Shown here: piece by piece, positions 8,803 to 17,609 of the stretch
Layout of the letters: each line of letters opens with the position of its first letter
How positions within the stretch are numbered: the stretch's first letter is position 1
DNA from: JAJXWB01 sp037044955
GTDB taxonomy: Bacteria > Pseudomonadota > Alphaproteobacteria > Rhizobiales > Beijerinckiaceae
Direction: 5' to 3'
Assembly: GCA_037044955.1 (NCBI GenBank)
Contig: JBAOHX010000008.1
Location: 62,001-126,000, forward strand
Length of the DNA: 64,000 nucleotides
Translations under genes and position numbers: made by a program
Notes under the pieces: generated by a model
The model's database searches: none
Told to the model about the DNA's origin: nothing
What the model saw: the letters and a program-made list of their open reading frames with translations, nothing else

Positions 8803-11382
8803 TCATTCCGCGTCGCTCGGGCTGAACGCTCCCCTGTCGACGCCATTGCCGACGAGTATCTCGCGTTTTCCGGCGTGGTTGGCCTGTCCGACGAGGCCTT
8901 CCTTCTCCATGCGCTCGACGAGGGAGGCGGCCTTGTTGTAGCCGACGGAGAGGCGGCGCTGGATGTAGGAGACCGAGCACTTGCGGTCGCGCAGCACGAT
9001 GGCGACGGCGCGGTCGTAGAGATCGGCGGATTCGTCGCCGCCGAAATCGCCGGAGGCGGCCGCGCTGTCGCCGTCCTCGTCGTCGTCTTCGTCGGCCGTG
9101 ATCGCGTCGAGATAGGCGGGCGCGCCTTGGGACTTCAGGTGGGCGACGACCTTCTCCACCTCGTTGTCGGAGACGAACGGCCCATGCACGCGCGAAATGC
9201 GGCCGCCGCCGGCCATGTAGAGCATGTCGCCCTGGCCGAGCAGCTGTTCGGCGCCCTGCTCGCCGAGGATGGTGCGGCTGTCGATCTTGGAGGTCACCTG
9301 GAAGGAGATGCGGGTCGGGAAGTTCGCCTTGATCGTGCCGGTGATGACGTCGACGGAGGGACGCTGGGTCGCCATGATGAGATGGATGCCGGCGGCGCGC
9401 GCCATCTGGGCGAGGCGCTGGATCGCGCCCTCGATGTCCTTGCCGGCGACCATCATCAGGTCGGCCATCTCGTCGACGACGACGACGATGTAGGGCAGGG
9501 GCTCGAGCGACATGTCCTCCTGCTCGTAGACGGCCTCGCCGGTCGAACGGTCGAAGCCGGTCTGCACGGTGCGGGTGATCGTCTCGTTCTTCTGGGCGGC
9601 CTCGGCGAGGCGGGCGTTGAAGCCGTCGATGTTGCGCACGCCGAGCTTGGACATTTTCTTGTAGCGGTCCTCCATCTCGCGCACCGCCCACTTCAAGGCG
9701 ACGACGGCCTTCTTGGGATCGGTGACGACGGGGGTGAGGAGGTGGGGAATGCCGTCGTAGACGGACAGTTCCAGCATCTTGGGGTCGACCATGATGAGGC
9801 GGCACTGCTCGGGCTTGAGGCGATAGAGCAGGGAGAGGATCATGGTGTTGATGGCGACCGACTTGCCGGAGCCGGTGGTGCCGGCGACCAGCAGGTGGGG
9901 CATGCGGGCGAGATCGACGATGACGGGCTCGCCGCCGATGGTCTTGCCGAGCGCGATGGCGAGGCGGTGCTTGGAGCCCTCGAAATCGGCGGAGGCGAGC
10001 AGTTCGCGCAGATAGACGGTCTCGCGGTCCTGGTTGGGCAGTTCGATGCCGATGGCGTTGCGGCCCTGCACGACGGCGACGCGGGCGGAGACCGCGCTCA
10101 TCGAGCGGGCGATGTCGTCGGCGAGCCCGATCACCCGGCTCGACTTGACGCCCGGCGCCGGCTCCAGCTCGTACAGGGTCACGACCGGACCCGGCCGTAC
10201 GTTGACGATCTCACCCTTCACGCCGAAATCGTCCAGGACGCCTTCGAGAAGACGGGCGTTCTGCGCCAGCGAATCGTCGGAAACGCGCCGCGCCGCTTGA
10301 CGGGGTTCCGCCAGAAGCCCGAGCGCCGGAAGATGATAGCGATGCTGATCGAAAAGACCGGGCTGCGCCTCCTTGGTCGCGCGTCGGCCCTGCTTCAGCG
10401 GCCCGGCCTGCTTGGCGACGGGAACCGCGCTCGCGTGCGAGGACGCCTCATCTTCCGACCTGCCCGGTACGGCCCCATTGCCGATCGGCTGCAGGGCGGG
10501 CTTCCAGTCGGAAGTGGGATTCATGCTTCCGGAGAAACTCGGTTCGAGACGCTGCGCCGCCGTTCGGAGCGTCGCTACATCGCCGTTATCGCCGATCGCC
10601 CGCGGGCGCTTGAGAGCCGCAAGTCGTCGGGCCGCCGCGCCTTTCAGCGCCAGCAGCCCGTGCAAGGCGGCGCCCAGGGATACGAGAGCCGTTCCGGGAT
10701 TGTCGTCCTGGTCGACACGCTCCGAATCGCGGGCAGGCTTCCGCGCGCTTGCCGCTGGCGCGCTCGCCTCGTTGTCCGCCTCCTTGCGACCGCCGCAGGC
10801 TGCAGCCAAGCAAAGCAAGGCGCTTGCCGCCAAGGCAATCGTGACTGCTATCATTCCGATGCGGACGCCGCCGGTCGCCCATCGCGCCAGTCCGGCGATC
10901 GAATCGCCAACCATCCCGCCGAGGCCGGTTGGTAGAGGCCAACGACCTGGAGGCGGCAGCATGGAAGCGACCGCCGCGGCGCTCAAGGCGCCGAGCAGCC
11001 AGAAAGCAATTCGGGACTTCGGCCGGTCGAGGGCGTGATCGACGACGAGCCGCCACCCGAGCAGCGCCGCAGGGGCGAGCAAAGCGATGGAGGCGATGCC
11101 GAGGATCTGGGTGAGAAGGTCGGCGACGATCGCGCCGCGCAAACCGAGCAGGTTCCGGATCGGGCCTTCGATGGCGTGATTGAGGCTCGGGTCGCGCGTG
11201 GACCAACTGGCCAAGGCGAGGCCCGTCAGGATCACCACGGCGATCATGGCGATTCCCGCAAACTCGGCGATCCGCCGCGACAGGAAATGCCGGGCGGTGG
11301 CCGGGAAGCCGGCGACAAAAGCCGAGTAGCCTGCGTTGCGCATAATTTCCGACGCTGCTTCGAAAAATGGCCGCGCGGCCAT
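8803..11382 (-). CDS. ftsK: DNA translocase FtsK
   Basis: FtsK is the septal DNA pump that clears and resolves the chromosome terminus during division. The 859-residue protein has four predicted membrane helices in the first 200 residues (for example MIAVVILTGLALASW), a short low-complexity linker, the alpha domain, the beta motor with Walker A GTTGSGKSVAINT and Walker B YIVVVVDEMADL, and the winged-helix gamma domain at the C-terminus (CSVSYIQRRLSVGYNKAASL) that reads KOPS sites. The ATG at 11382 gives a short extra N-terminus; Met14 (11343) is an alternative start. The XerC recombinase it may activate is encoded 31 kb away. Confidence 0.94.
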   Translation of the reverse strand: MAARPFFEAASEIMRNAGYSAFVAGFPATARHFLSRRIAEFAGIAMIAVVILTGLALASWSTRDPSLNHAIEGPIRNLLGLRGAIVADLLTQILGIASIALLAPAALLGWRLVVDHALDRPKSRIAFWLLGALSAAAVASMLPPPGRWPLPTGLGGMVGDSIAGLARWATGGVRIGMIAVTIALAASALLCLAAACGGRKEADNEASAPAASARKPARDSERVDQDDNPGTALVSLGAALHGLLALKGAAARRLAALKRPRAIGDNGDVATLRTAAQRLEPSFSGSMNPTSDWKPALQPIGNGAVPGRSEDEASSHASAVPVAKQAGPLKQGRRATKEAQPGLFDQHRYHLPALGLLAEPRQAARRVSDDSLAQNARLLEGVLDDFGVKGEIVNVRPGPVVTLYELEPAPGVKSSRVIGLADDIARSMSAVSARVAVVQGRNAIGIELPNQDRETVYLRELLASADFEGSKHRLAIALGKTIGGEPVIVDLARMPHLLVAGTTGSGKSVAINTMILSLLYRLKPEQCRLIMVDPKMLELSVYDGIPHLLTPVVTDPKKAVVALKWAVREMEDRYKKMSKLGVRNIDGFNARLAEAAQKNETITRTVQTGFDRSTGEAVYEQEDMSLEPLPYIVVVVDEMADLMMVAGKDIEGAIQRLAQMARAAGIHLIMATQRPSVDVITGTIKANFPTRISFQVTSKIDSRTILGEQGAEQLLGQGDMLYMAGGGRISRVHGPFVSDNEVEKVVAHLKSQGAPAYLDAITADEDDDEDGDSAAASGDFGGDESADLYDRAVAIVLRDRKCSVSYIQRRLSVGYNKAASLVERMEKEGLVGQANHAGKREILVGNGVDRGAFSPSDAE

Positions 11383-11443
11383 CCGTTGCAGACTAGGAAA
11401 CCCGAGTTAAGGAGCGCTTAACCTTGCCCGCTTCTTACCGTCG

Positions 11444-12310
11444 TCAGCCGGCGTCCCGGGGACGGATAAGGCCTTCCTGGGCGACCGACGCCACAAGCCG
11501 GCCGTCGCGCGTGAAAATCGAGCCGCGCGTCAGGCCGCGCGCGCCGGAACTCGAGGGACTGTCCTGGGCATAGAGCAGCCAGTCGTCCGCGCGGAACGGG
11601 CGATGGAACCATAGCGCGTGGTCCAGGCTGGCGACCTGCATGTCGCTCTGGAAGACGGACCTGCCGTGCGCGATCAACGCCGTGTCCAGCAGCGTCATGT
11701 CGGAGAGGTAGGCGAGAACGGCGCGATGCACGGCAGGATCGTCCGGCAAGGCGCCGGAGGCGCGAAACCAGACGTATTGGACAGGCTCGCCGGGCACGCC
11801 CGCCCGAGGCGCATAGCGCCGACGATCCACCGGCCGGCTCTCGATCGGGCGCGGCTGATCGAAAAAGCGCCGGATGGGCTCAGGCGTCGCGTCGGTGAAA
11901 CTGGCCTTGAGCTCCGCCTCGGAGGGAAGTCCCTCGGGCGGCGTGACATGCGGCATCGCAATGGCATGTTCCAGACCATCTTCTTCGGTCTGAAACGAGG
12001 CGGAGAGCGAGAAAATGGCGCGACCGTGCTGGATCGCGACGCAATTGCGCGTGGCGAAGCTCTTGCCGTCGCGGATGCGGTCGACCTCGTAGACGATCGG
12101 AACCGCGGGATCGCCCGGGAGAATGAAATAGCCGTGCAGGGAGTGCGGCGGCCGGTCGTCGACGGTGCGCGCGGCGGCCACGAGCGCCTGAGAAATGACC
12201 AGGCCGCCGAAGACGCGTTGCCATCCGACCTGCGGACTGCGGCCGCGATAGATGTTGTGCTCGATCCTCTCGAGATCGAGAATTGTCAGCAGGTCGTCGA
12301 TCGCGCTCAT
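11444..12310 (-). CDS. tesB: Acyl-CoA thioesterase II
   Basis: TesB hydrolyses medium- and long-chain acyl-CoAs. The 288-residue product is a double hot-dog protein of the right length, opening with LTILDLERIEHNIYRGRSPQ and carrying VFGGLVISQALVAA, the first hot-dog helix, plus the second domain with ASLDHALWFHRPFRADDWLL, where the conserved Asp and the following Ser/Gln of the catalytic triad lie. It is transcribed in the same direction as amtB and sits 37 bases after it. The amtB-tesB pairing is also seen in enterobacteria, where glnK comes first; no glnK is present here. Confidence 0.93.
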   Translation of the reverse strand: MSAIDDLLTILDLERIEHNIYRGRSPQVGWQRVFGGLVISQALVAAARTVDDRPPHSLHGYFILPGDPAVPIVYEVDRIRDGKSFATRNCVAIQHGRAIFSLSASFQTEEDGLEHAIAMPHVTPPEGLPSEAELKASFTDATPEPIRRFFDQPRPIESRPVDRRRYAPRAGVPGEPVQYVWFRASGALPDDPAVHRAVLAYLSDMTLLDTALIAHGRSVFQSDMQVASLDHALWFHRPFRADDWLLYAQDSPSSSGARGLTRGSIFTRDGRLVASVAQEGLIRPRDAG

Positions 12311-12347
12311 TCAAAATCGCCCCGGGCCGCCGGATCGGACGGCGAGG

Positions 12348-13664
12348 CTATTGATGGAGGGCCTCGCCATGCAACGCAAGATCGAGACCCATGCGCTCGT
12401 CATCGGAATCCGTCCGCAATCCGACGAGCAGGTCGACGAGCTTGAGGGAGATCCACGTTCCGATCACACACCAGACGGTCACGATGACGACGCCGGCGGC
12501 CTGGATGGCAAACTGTCGCGGCGCGCCGTCCAGCAGACCTGAAACGCCAGCCTCCGTCGCCGTTGCGCTCACCGAGGCGGTTGCGAATATGCCGGCCATC
12601 AGGGTGCCGATGACGCCGCCGACGCCGTGGACGCCGAAAACGTCGAGCGAATCGTCGTATTTGAAGCGAACCTTCACGCGCGTGCAGAAATAGTAGCAGA
12701 CAGCCCCTGCGATGCAGCCGATGACGACGCCATGCCAGGGAAGCACGTAGCCCGACGCCGGGGTGATCGTGCCAAGGCCGGCCACCGCGCCGGAGATCAG
12801 GCCAAGCACCGAAGGCTTGCCGCGCTCGACCCATTCCAGCGCGCTCCATACGATCGCGCCGGCGCAGGCCGCCAGATGCGTGGCGACGATCGCGAATACC
12901 GCCCGCGAACCGGCGCCGAACGCCGATCCGCCGTTGAAGCCGAACCAGCCGACCCATAGAAGGCCGGTGCCGATCACCGCCATGGACAGATCGAAAGGCG
13001 CGAGATTTTCGCGCCCGTAGCCCTGCCGCGTTCCCATCGCCAGCGCCGCCACCAGTCCCGCAACGCCCGCGTTGATGTGGACGACCGTGCCGCCGGCGAA
13101 GTCGATCACGCCCATCGTGCTGAGGAAGCCGCCGCCCCAGACCCAATGCGCGGAGGGGACATAGACGAGGAACAGCCAAAAGACCGAGAAGAGAAGGAAG
13201 GCCGAGAATTTCAGGCGATCCGCCACCGCGCCGGCGACCAGTGCGCAAGTGATGACGGCGAAGGTCATCTGATAGGCTGCGAAGAGCAGTTCAGGAATTG
13301 TCTTGGCGAAAGGGCTGACGGTATCGAGCCCGATGCCGGCAAGGAATGATCGACCGAATTCGCCGATCCACGGGCTCTCCCCGTGGAAGCTGAGCGTGTA
13401 GCCGAAAGCGAACCACAAGATCGAGACCAGCGCGGTCGCCGAGAAACTCTGCGCCATCGTCGCGAGGACGTTCTTCTTGCGCACCATGCCTGCGTAAAAC
13501 AGCGCCAGACCGGGGATGGTCATCATCAGGACGAGCGCGGTCGCAGCGATCATGAAGCCCGTATCGGCGGGGCTGATCGACGAGGTCTCGGCCGCAGAGG
13601 CGGCGGGCGCGCAGGAAAGCGCGAACGCGGCGGCGACGCCGGCGCTACGAATGATCTTGTTCAT
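12348..13664 (-). CDS. amtB: Ammonium transporter AmtB
   Basis: An Amt/Rh family channel of 438 residues with a cleavable signal peptide (first ~25 residues, ending ASAAE) and about eleven transmembrane helices. The twin histidines of the conduction pore are recognisable in GTVVHINAGVAGL and FGVHGVGGVIGTLMAG; the periplasmic recruitment site lies around FAFGYTLSF. In most proteobacteria the PII gene glnK is cotranscribed just upstream, but the 113 bases upstream here hold no such gene, and I could not make out a clear sigma-54 promoter there. tesB follows 37 bases downstream. Confidence 0.94.
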   Translation of the reverse strand: MNKIIRSAGVAAAFALSCAPAASAAETSSISPADTGFMIAATALVLMMTIPGLALFYAGMVRKKNVLATMAQSFSATALVSILWFAFGYTLSFHGESPWIGEFGRSFLAGIGLDTVSPFAKTIPELLFAAYQMTFAVITCALVAGAVADRLKFSAFLLFSVFWLFLVYVPSAHWVWGGGFLSTMGVIDFAGGTVVHINAGVAGLVAALAMGTRQGYGRENLAPFDLSMAVIGTGLLWVGWFGFNGGSAFGAGSRAVFAIVATHLAACAGAIVWSALEWVERGKPSVLGLISGAVAGLGTITPASGYVLPWHGVVIGCIAGAVCYYFCTRVKVRFKYDDSLDVFGVHGVGGVIGTLMAGIFATASVSATATEAGVSGLLDGAPRQFAIQAAGVVIVTVWCVIGTWISLKLVDLLVGLRTDSDDERMGLDLALHGEALHQ

Positions 13665-13777
13665 ATGCCTAGATTTCGGTCAGGGTTGCTGGGCGGGACC
13701 GATCAAAATGGCATACCGACCTAGAAGCAAGCTATATCGTGATTAAATAGTCGGCATCATGCGTAAGAATTGTGCGG

Positions 13778-13996
13778 CTATAGCGACCGCGCTTCGTCGG
13801 CCAGCATGATCGGAATGCCGTCACGGATGGGATAGGCGAGCTTGGCGGCGCGCGAAATCAATTCATTGCGCGACGCGTCGTATTCCAGTGTCGCCTTGGT
13901 GAGCGGGCAGACGAGAATCTCCAGAAGCCGCGGGTCGATGAGCGACTTTTCTCCGCGTGTGTCGCGATCGGGTGTTGCCTGCGCGCTGTCCGTCAT
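13778..13996 (-). CDS. Trm112 family protein
   Basis: A 72-residue member of the small bacterial Trm112/YcaR family, with the core LLEILVCPLTKATLEYD and the C-terminal AYPIRDGIPIMLADEAR. Eukaryotic Trm112 activates tRNA and protein methyltransferases; bacterial homologues keep the fold but only one of the zinc-binding cysteines is seen here (Cys in VCPLT), and their role is not established. It lies 15 bases after the LON-domain gene and is probably cotranscribed with it and with the thioredoxin-TPR gene, a cluster frequent in Hyphomicrobiales. Confidence 0.88.
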   Translation of the reverse strand: MTDSAQATPDRDTRGEKSLIDPRLLEILVCPLTKATLEYDASRNELISRAAKLAYPIRDGIPIMLADEARSL

Positions 13997-14011
13997 TGTC
14001 GACCGTTCCCC

Positions 14012-14672
14012 TCAGTGAAGGGGCGGACGCGCTTGTCCGCCGCCCGCCATATCCATTTCCGCGATAGCGATGAGGACCTCCGCTCTGGCGCGCAACCCGC
14101 TCGCCTCGAGAAGCGCCTGCTTTTCTCTGACGCCGAAGGGGCTCATCATCGACAAGGAATTGATCAGGGATTCGTCCGACGCCTTGGCGACGGCGTCCCA
14201 GTCGACAGCAATCGAATTGCGTTCGGCGTAGGCCTGCAGCGCCCGGAGCACGGCATTGCGGTCGGCTCGCTCCGCCTTGTCCGGCGGGGCGAGGTCTCGT
14301 GCAAAGTCCGCATAACTGACATCAAACGTGCGGAACGGCGTATGCCGGGTCGTCTCCGCCGCGCTGCGGAACCGGCAGACGCCTTCGAGCGAGATGAGGT
14401 AGCGCCCGTCTCCCGTCTCGGCGAAGCGCGTAATCCGGCCGGCGCACCCGACCGGGCAAAGCGGAGGCTTCGTCTCGGCGGCGGCTTCGGGCGCGGGTTG
14501 AATCATGCCGATGAGACGAGCGCCCGCGAGTGCGGCGTCGACCATCGCCAGATAGCGCGGCTCGAAAATGTTCAGCGGCAATTCGGACCGCGGCAGCAGG
14601 AGACAGCCGGCGAGAGGAAATACCGGCAGTGTTTCCGGCAATTCGCCGATATCGGAGATAGGACCGGTTCAT
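14012..14672 (-). CDS. LON peptidase substrate-binding domain protein, frame broken near the start
   Basis: This protein has only the N-terminal substrate-binding domain of Lon and no protease or ATPase part; its role is unknown. Motifs are LPVFPLAG, LPLNIFEPRYLAMVD and CAGRITRFAETGDGRYLI. Read as it stands it would need a TTG start at 14641. An ATG at 14672 opens another frame (MNRSYLRYRR), and adding one CG at about 14642-14646 (GGCGAA to GGCGCGAA) joins it smoothly as RRELPETLPVFPL, giving 220 residues, the usual family length. I therefore take 14672 as the start. The thioredoxin-TPR gene ends 25 bases upstream. Confidence 0.82.
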
Positions 14673-14697
14673 CTCTGTCCGAAGCTGACGAGCGATC

Positions 14698-15588
14698 TCA
14701 GGAAAAAAGCATGGCCGACAGTTTGCGCCGCGCCGTCTTGGTCGCAGGATCGATCGGACCCCAGACTTCGAAAAACTGCAATAGCTGTTTGCGCGCGCCG
14801 TCGTCGTTCCACTCGCGGTTCCGCTTCGTGATGGCCAGCAGCATGTCGGCCGCCCCATCGCGCTCGCCCGCGCCATTGAGGGCCAGCGCCAAATCGAATT
14901 GCGCCTGCAGATCGTCCGGCGCGTCGGCTACCTTGCGGCGCAGCGTCGCGACGTCGCCGACCGCGCCGGATTGCGAGGCCAGATCGAGGGCGGTCGCGAC
15001 CTGCTTCAAAGCCGCGTCGCCCCGAAGATTTTCAGGCAAGGCGGCGAAAACGGCCGCCGCGCGGTCGGTCTCGCCGAGCGCCAGCATCGCGCGGAGATAG
15101 AGGCCGAGAGCCTTGGGATTTTCCGGATCGCCTGCCAGCGCCTCTTCCGCAAGCTCGACGGCGCGCGCGAGATCGCCCGCTTCCAGCGCTTCCTCGGCCA
15201 TCGTCAGGGCTTCCCCGCCCGGGCCGAGCGGACCGACCAGCCGCTCCAGAAAGGCGACGATCTGGCTTTCGGGCAGGGCTCCGACAAAGCCGTCCACTGG
15301 CTGCCCACGCTGAAAGGCGACGACGGCAGGGATCGACTGGATGCCGAGCTGTTGGGAAATCTGCGGATGGTCGTCGATATTCATCTTGACCAGCCGCGCC
15401 TTGTCGCCCGCCGATTTCACGGCCCGCTCCAGGATCGGGGCCAGTTGCTTGCAGGGGCCGCACCAGGGCGCCCAGAAGTCCACGAGGACGACGCGCTGCA
15501 TGGACGCGGTCAGGACATCCGCGCGGAATGTGGCGGTCGACGTTTCGATCACGCCGGCATTTTCCGTCTCGGCCGTTCCCGCGTTCAT
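14698..15588 (-). CDS. Thioredoxin-domain protein with TPR region (CnoX-like)
   Basis: A 296-residue two-domain protein. Residues ~20-120 are a thioredoxin fold with the active site WCGPCK in DFWAPWCGPCKQLAP; the remaining ~170 residues are helical TPR-like repeats (EEALEAGDLARAVELAEEAL and onward). This architecture matches CnoX/YbbN co-chaperones, which hold oxidised or unfolded proteins for GroEL; here the CxxC is intact, as in many alphaproteobacterial members. It heads the small cluster with the LON-domain and Trm112 genes. Its promoter should lie between 15589 and 15660, back to back with the tRNA promoter. Confidence 0.87.
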   Translation of the reverse strand: MNAGTAETENAGVIETSTATFRADVLTASMQRVVLVDFWAPWCGPCKQLAPILERAVKSAGDKARLVKMNIDDHPQISQQLGIQSIPAVVAFQRGQPVDGFVGALPESQIVAFLERLVGPLGPGGEALTMAEEALEAGDLARAVELAEEALAGDPENPKALGLYLRAMLALGETDRAAAVFAALPENLRGDAALKQVATALDLASQSGAVGDVATLRRKVADAPDDLQAQFDLALALNGAGERDGAADMLLAITKRNREWNDDGARKQLLQFFEVWGPIDPATKTARRKLSAMLFS

Positions 15589-15669
15589 AGTCTGCTTCCT
15601 CGTGGCGATTGCCTGACCCTAGGAAATAGGCTGCGTTCGGGCCGGTCGCAACCTTGGCGGCATGGACTG

Positions 15670-15698
15670 TTGCATTATTCGGAGCTTTGCGGCATATA
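15670..15698 (+). promoter_or_regulatory. Probable sigma-70 promoter of tRNA-Gly
   Basis: A TTGCAT box at 15670-15675 and CATATA at 15693-15698 are 17 bases apart, the ideal spacing, and transcription would begin about 23 bases before the tRNA. Inferred by eye. Confidence 0.5.
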
Positions 15699-15727
15699 GC
15701 CCCGCGCCGACGCTGTCGGCTACGGAC

Positions 15728-15802
15728 GCGGGTGTAGCTCAGGGGTAGAGCACAACCTTGCCAAGGTTGGGGTCGAGGGTTCGAATCCCTTCGCCCGCTC
15801 CA
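15728..15802 (+). tRNA. tRNA-Gly (anticodon GCC)
   Basis: A complete cloverleaf can be drawn. The acceptor stem pairs GCGGGTG (15728-15734) with CGCCCGC (15792-15798), the anticodon stem CAACC/GGTTG encloses the loop TTGCCAA with anticodon GCC at 15760-15762, and the T arm contains GGTTCGAATCC. The 3' CCA is encoded (15800-15802) after discriminator T15799. It stands alone, between the thioredoxin-TPR and acetyltransferase genes. Confidence 0.97.
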
Positions 15803-15878
15803 TTTTCCGACATTGCCCCGGTCGGATTCGCCAAGACGAATGTTGCGTAGGCTGGCGCGGTGCGCCTAACATCCGTCG

Positions 15879-16391
15879 ATGGTCAAGCTCCTCCATTCGA
15901 TCAGATCGGCGCGCACGAGCGACGCACTGGCGATTGCGGCCGTGCACGACGCCGCCTGGCGCGAAGCCTATTACGGGATCATCCCGGGCAAGACGCTGGA
16001 GTTGATGATCAACCGGCGCGGCGCGGCCTGGTGGCTCTCGGCCATCCGCAGCGGGTCACGAATCCTTGTTCTGGAATTCGATGGCAAGGTCGCGGGCTAC
16101 GTCAGTTTCGGCCGGAACCGCGTGACGGCGATCCCGTACGCCAGCGAAATATTCGAACTCTACCTTGCGCCCGAGTATCAGGGTCTCGGATTTGGCGGTC
16201 GCCTGTTCGCCGCCGCGCGCGCGGAGCTTGCGGCGAAGGGCTATCTCTCGACTATCGTATGGGCTCTGGCCGACAACGAGCGGGCCCTACGATTTTACGA
16301 GAGAATGGGCGGGGTCGAAGTCTGGCGCGCGACGGAGCGATTCGATAACGATACGCGCGCGCGGGTCGCTTTCGGCTTCGCGGCGAACTGA
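15879..16391 (+). CDS. GNAT family N-acetyltransferase
   Basis: A 170-residue GNAT-fold acetyltransferase that would transfer an acetyl group from acetyl-CoA to an unknown amine. The acetyl-CoA pyrophosphate loop is YQGLGFGGRLF (the Q/RxxGxG/A motif), preceded by the strand EIFELYLAPE and followed by the typical C-terminal NERALRFYERMGG. The N-terminal region (AAWREAYYGIIPGKTLELM) resembles the subgroup of stand-alone GNATs often found next to inorganic pyrophosphatase in this order. The substrate cannot be told from sequence. ppa follows on the same strand after 45 bases. Confidence 0.88.
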   Translation: MVKLLHSIRSARTSDALAIAAVHDAAWREAYYGIIPGKTLELMINRRGAAWWLSAIRSGSRILVLEFDGKVAGYVSFGRNRVTAIPYASEIFELYLAPEYQGLGFGGRLFAAARAELAAKGYLSTIVWALADNERALRFYERMGGVEVWRATERFDNDTRARVAFGFAAN

Positions 16392-16436
16392 GGCGCAATC
16401 CGCGCGGTTCGATATCAATTCACAACAGGAGCTCCG

Positions 16437-16970
16437 ATGCGCCTCGACGCCATCTCGATCGGGACGAATCCGCCGCACGAAGTCAATGTCGTCATCGAGG
16501 TGCCGATCGGCGGCGAGCCGATCAAGTACGAGATGGACAAGGCCGCCGGAACGCTGATCGTCGACCGGTTCCTGTATACGCCGATGCGCTATCCCGGAAA
16601 TTACGGCTTCATTCCGCACACGCTGTCGGAAGACGGCGATCCCTGCGACGTGCTGGTCGCCAACACCCGGCCGATCATCGCCGGCGCCATCATCTCCGTG
16701 CGCCCGATCGGCGTTCTGCGGATGCGCGACGAGGCCGGCGGCGACGAAAAGATCGTGGCGGTGCCTTCGTCGAAACTGACCAAGCGTTACGACAAGGTCG
16801 TGAACTATACCGACATGCCGCCGATCACGGTCGAGCAGATCGAGCATTTCTTCAGCCACTACAAGGATCTCGAGCCGGGCAAATGGGTCGAGTTCGCGGG
16901 ATGGGGCGATGCGGAAGCGGCTCGCAGCCTCATCGTCGAGGCGATAGAGCGCGCAAAGGCCAAGGCCTGA
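16437..16970 (+). CDS. ppa: Inorganic pyrophosphatase (family I)
   Basis: Ppa hydrolyses the pyrophosphate made in DNA, RNA and aminoacyl-tRNA synthesis and is usually essential. The 177-residue product is a typical soluble family I enzyme: substrate-binding KYEMDKAAG, YPGNYGFIP, and the metal-binding EDGDPCDVLV (the three Asp of the signature), followed by AVPSSKLTKRYDKV. The start is preceded by AACAGGAGCT, a strong ribosome-binding site. The gene ends 6 bases before the convergent metW. Confidence 0.96.
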   Translation: MRLDAISIGTNPPHEVNVVIEVPIGGEPIKYEMDKAAGTLIVDRFLYTPMRYPGNYGFIPHTLSEDGDPCDVLVANTRPIIAGAIISVRPIGVLRMRDEAGGDEKIVAVPSSKLTKRYDKVVNYTDMPPITVEQIEHFFSHYKDLEPGKWVEFAGWGDAEAARSLIVEAIERAKAKA

Positions 16971-16976
16971 CGCAGG

Positions 16977-17609
16977 TCAGTCGCGCTTTCGGTGGAGCAG
17001 GAAGACCGCCTGCTCGCCGAACAGGTTCCAGAGCCACCATGGCGCATTGACGCGCATCTTCGAGCCATATCGATCCAGCGCGACGGCGCGATCGATGGAG
17101 GCGCCGAGTTCCTCGACCAGATGGACGAAGTCGTTGATCGTGCACAGGTGAATGTTCGGCGTATCGTACCAGGAATAGTTCAGCGTCTCGGTGCGCGGCA
17201 TACGGCCCTTGAACATCAGTTCGGAACGCACGCGCCAATGTCCGAAATTCGGAAATGACACAATCGCGCGCTGGCCGATGCGCAACATGCGTTCCAGCAC
17301 CTGCCGGGGATGCCGCGTCGCCTGCAACGTCTGCGAAAGCACGACGTAGTCGAATGCATCGTCCGGATAGTTGATCAGATCCGTATCGGCGTCGCCCTGC
17401 ACGACGGACAGGCCTTTTGCGACGCAGCCGTTGACGCCGGCCTGTGACAGTTCGATGCCGCGACCGTCGACGTTGCGATCCCGGGTGAGAATCTCGAGCA
17501 GCGCGCCGTCGCCGCAGCCGACATCGAGCACGCGCGTGCCGGGCTCCACCATGTCGGCGACCAGCAGAAGATCGACGCGCGCCGCCGTGTGTGAATTCAG
17601 CTCGATCAT
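16977..17609 (-). CDS. metW: Methionine biosynthesis protein MetW
   Basis: A 210-residue SAM-methyltransferase-fold protein with motif I VLDVGCGDGALLEIL. MetW pairs with MetX in many proteobacteria and is needed for full homoserine O-acetyl/succinyltransferase function in methionine synthesis; a methyl-transfer reaction has not been shown. Family motifs include SFPNFGHWRVR and the C-terminal NLFGEQAVFLLHR. Its start (17607-17609) overlaps the stop of metX by four bases (ATGA), so the two are translationally coupled, the standard metXW operon. Confidence 0.93.
   Translation of the reverse strand: MIELNSHTAARVDLLLVADMVEPGTRVLDVGCGDGALLEILTRDRNVDGRGIELSQAGVNGCVAKGLSVVQGDADTDLINYPDDAFDYVVLSQTLQATRHPRQVLERMLRIGQRAIVSFPNFGHWRVRSELMFKGRMPRTETLNYSWYDTPNIHLCTINDFVHLVEELGASIDRAVALDRYGSKMRVNAPWWLWNLFGEQAVFLLHRKRD

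Noticed and set aside
8875..10935. A 686-residue open frame antisense to ftsK
   Set aside because: High GC keeps the opposite strand of ftsK open; the translation is low-complexity (Gly/Asp/Val) with no family sequence, and ftsK itself is certain.
13665..13777. A sigma-54 promoter for amtB
   Set aside because: No TGGCAC-N5-TTGCA element on the minus strand that I could defend.
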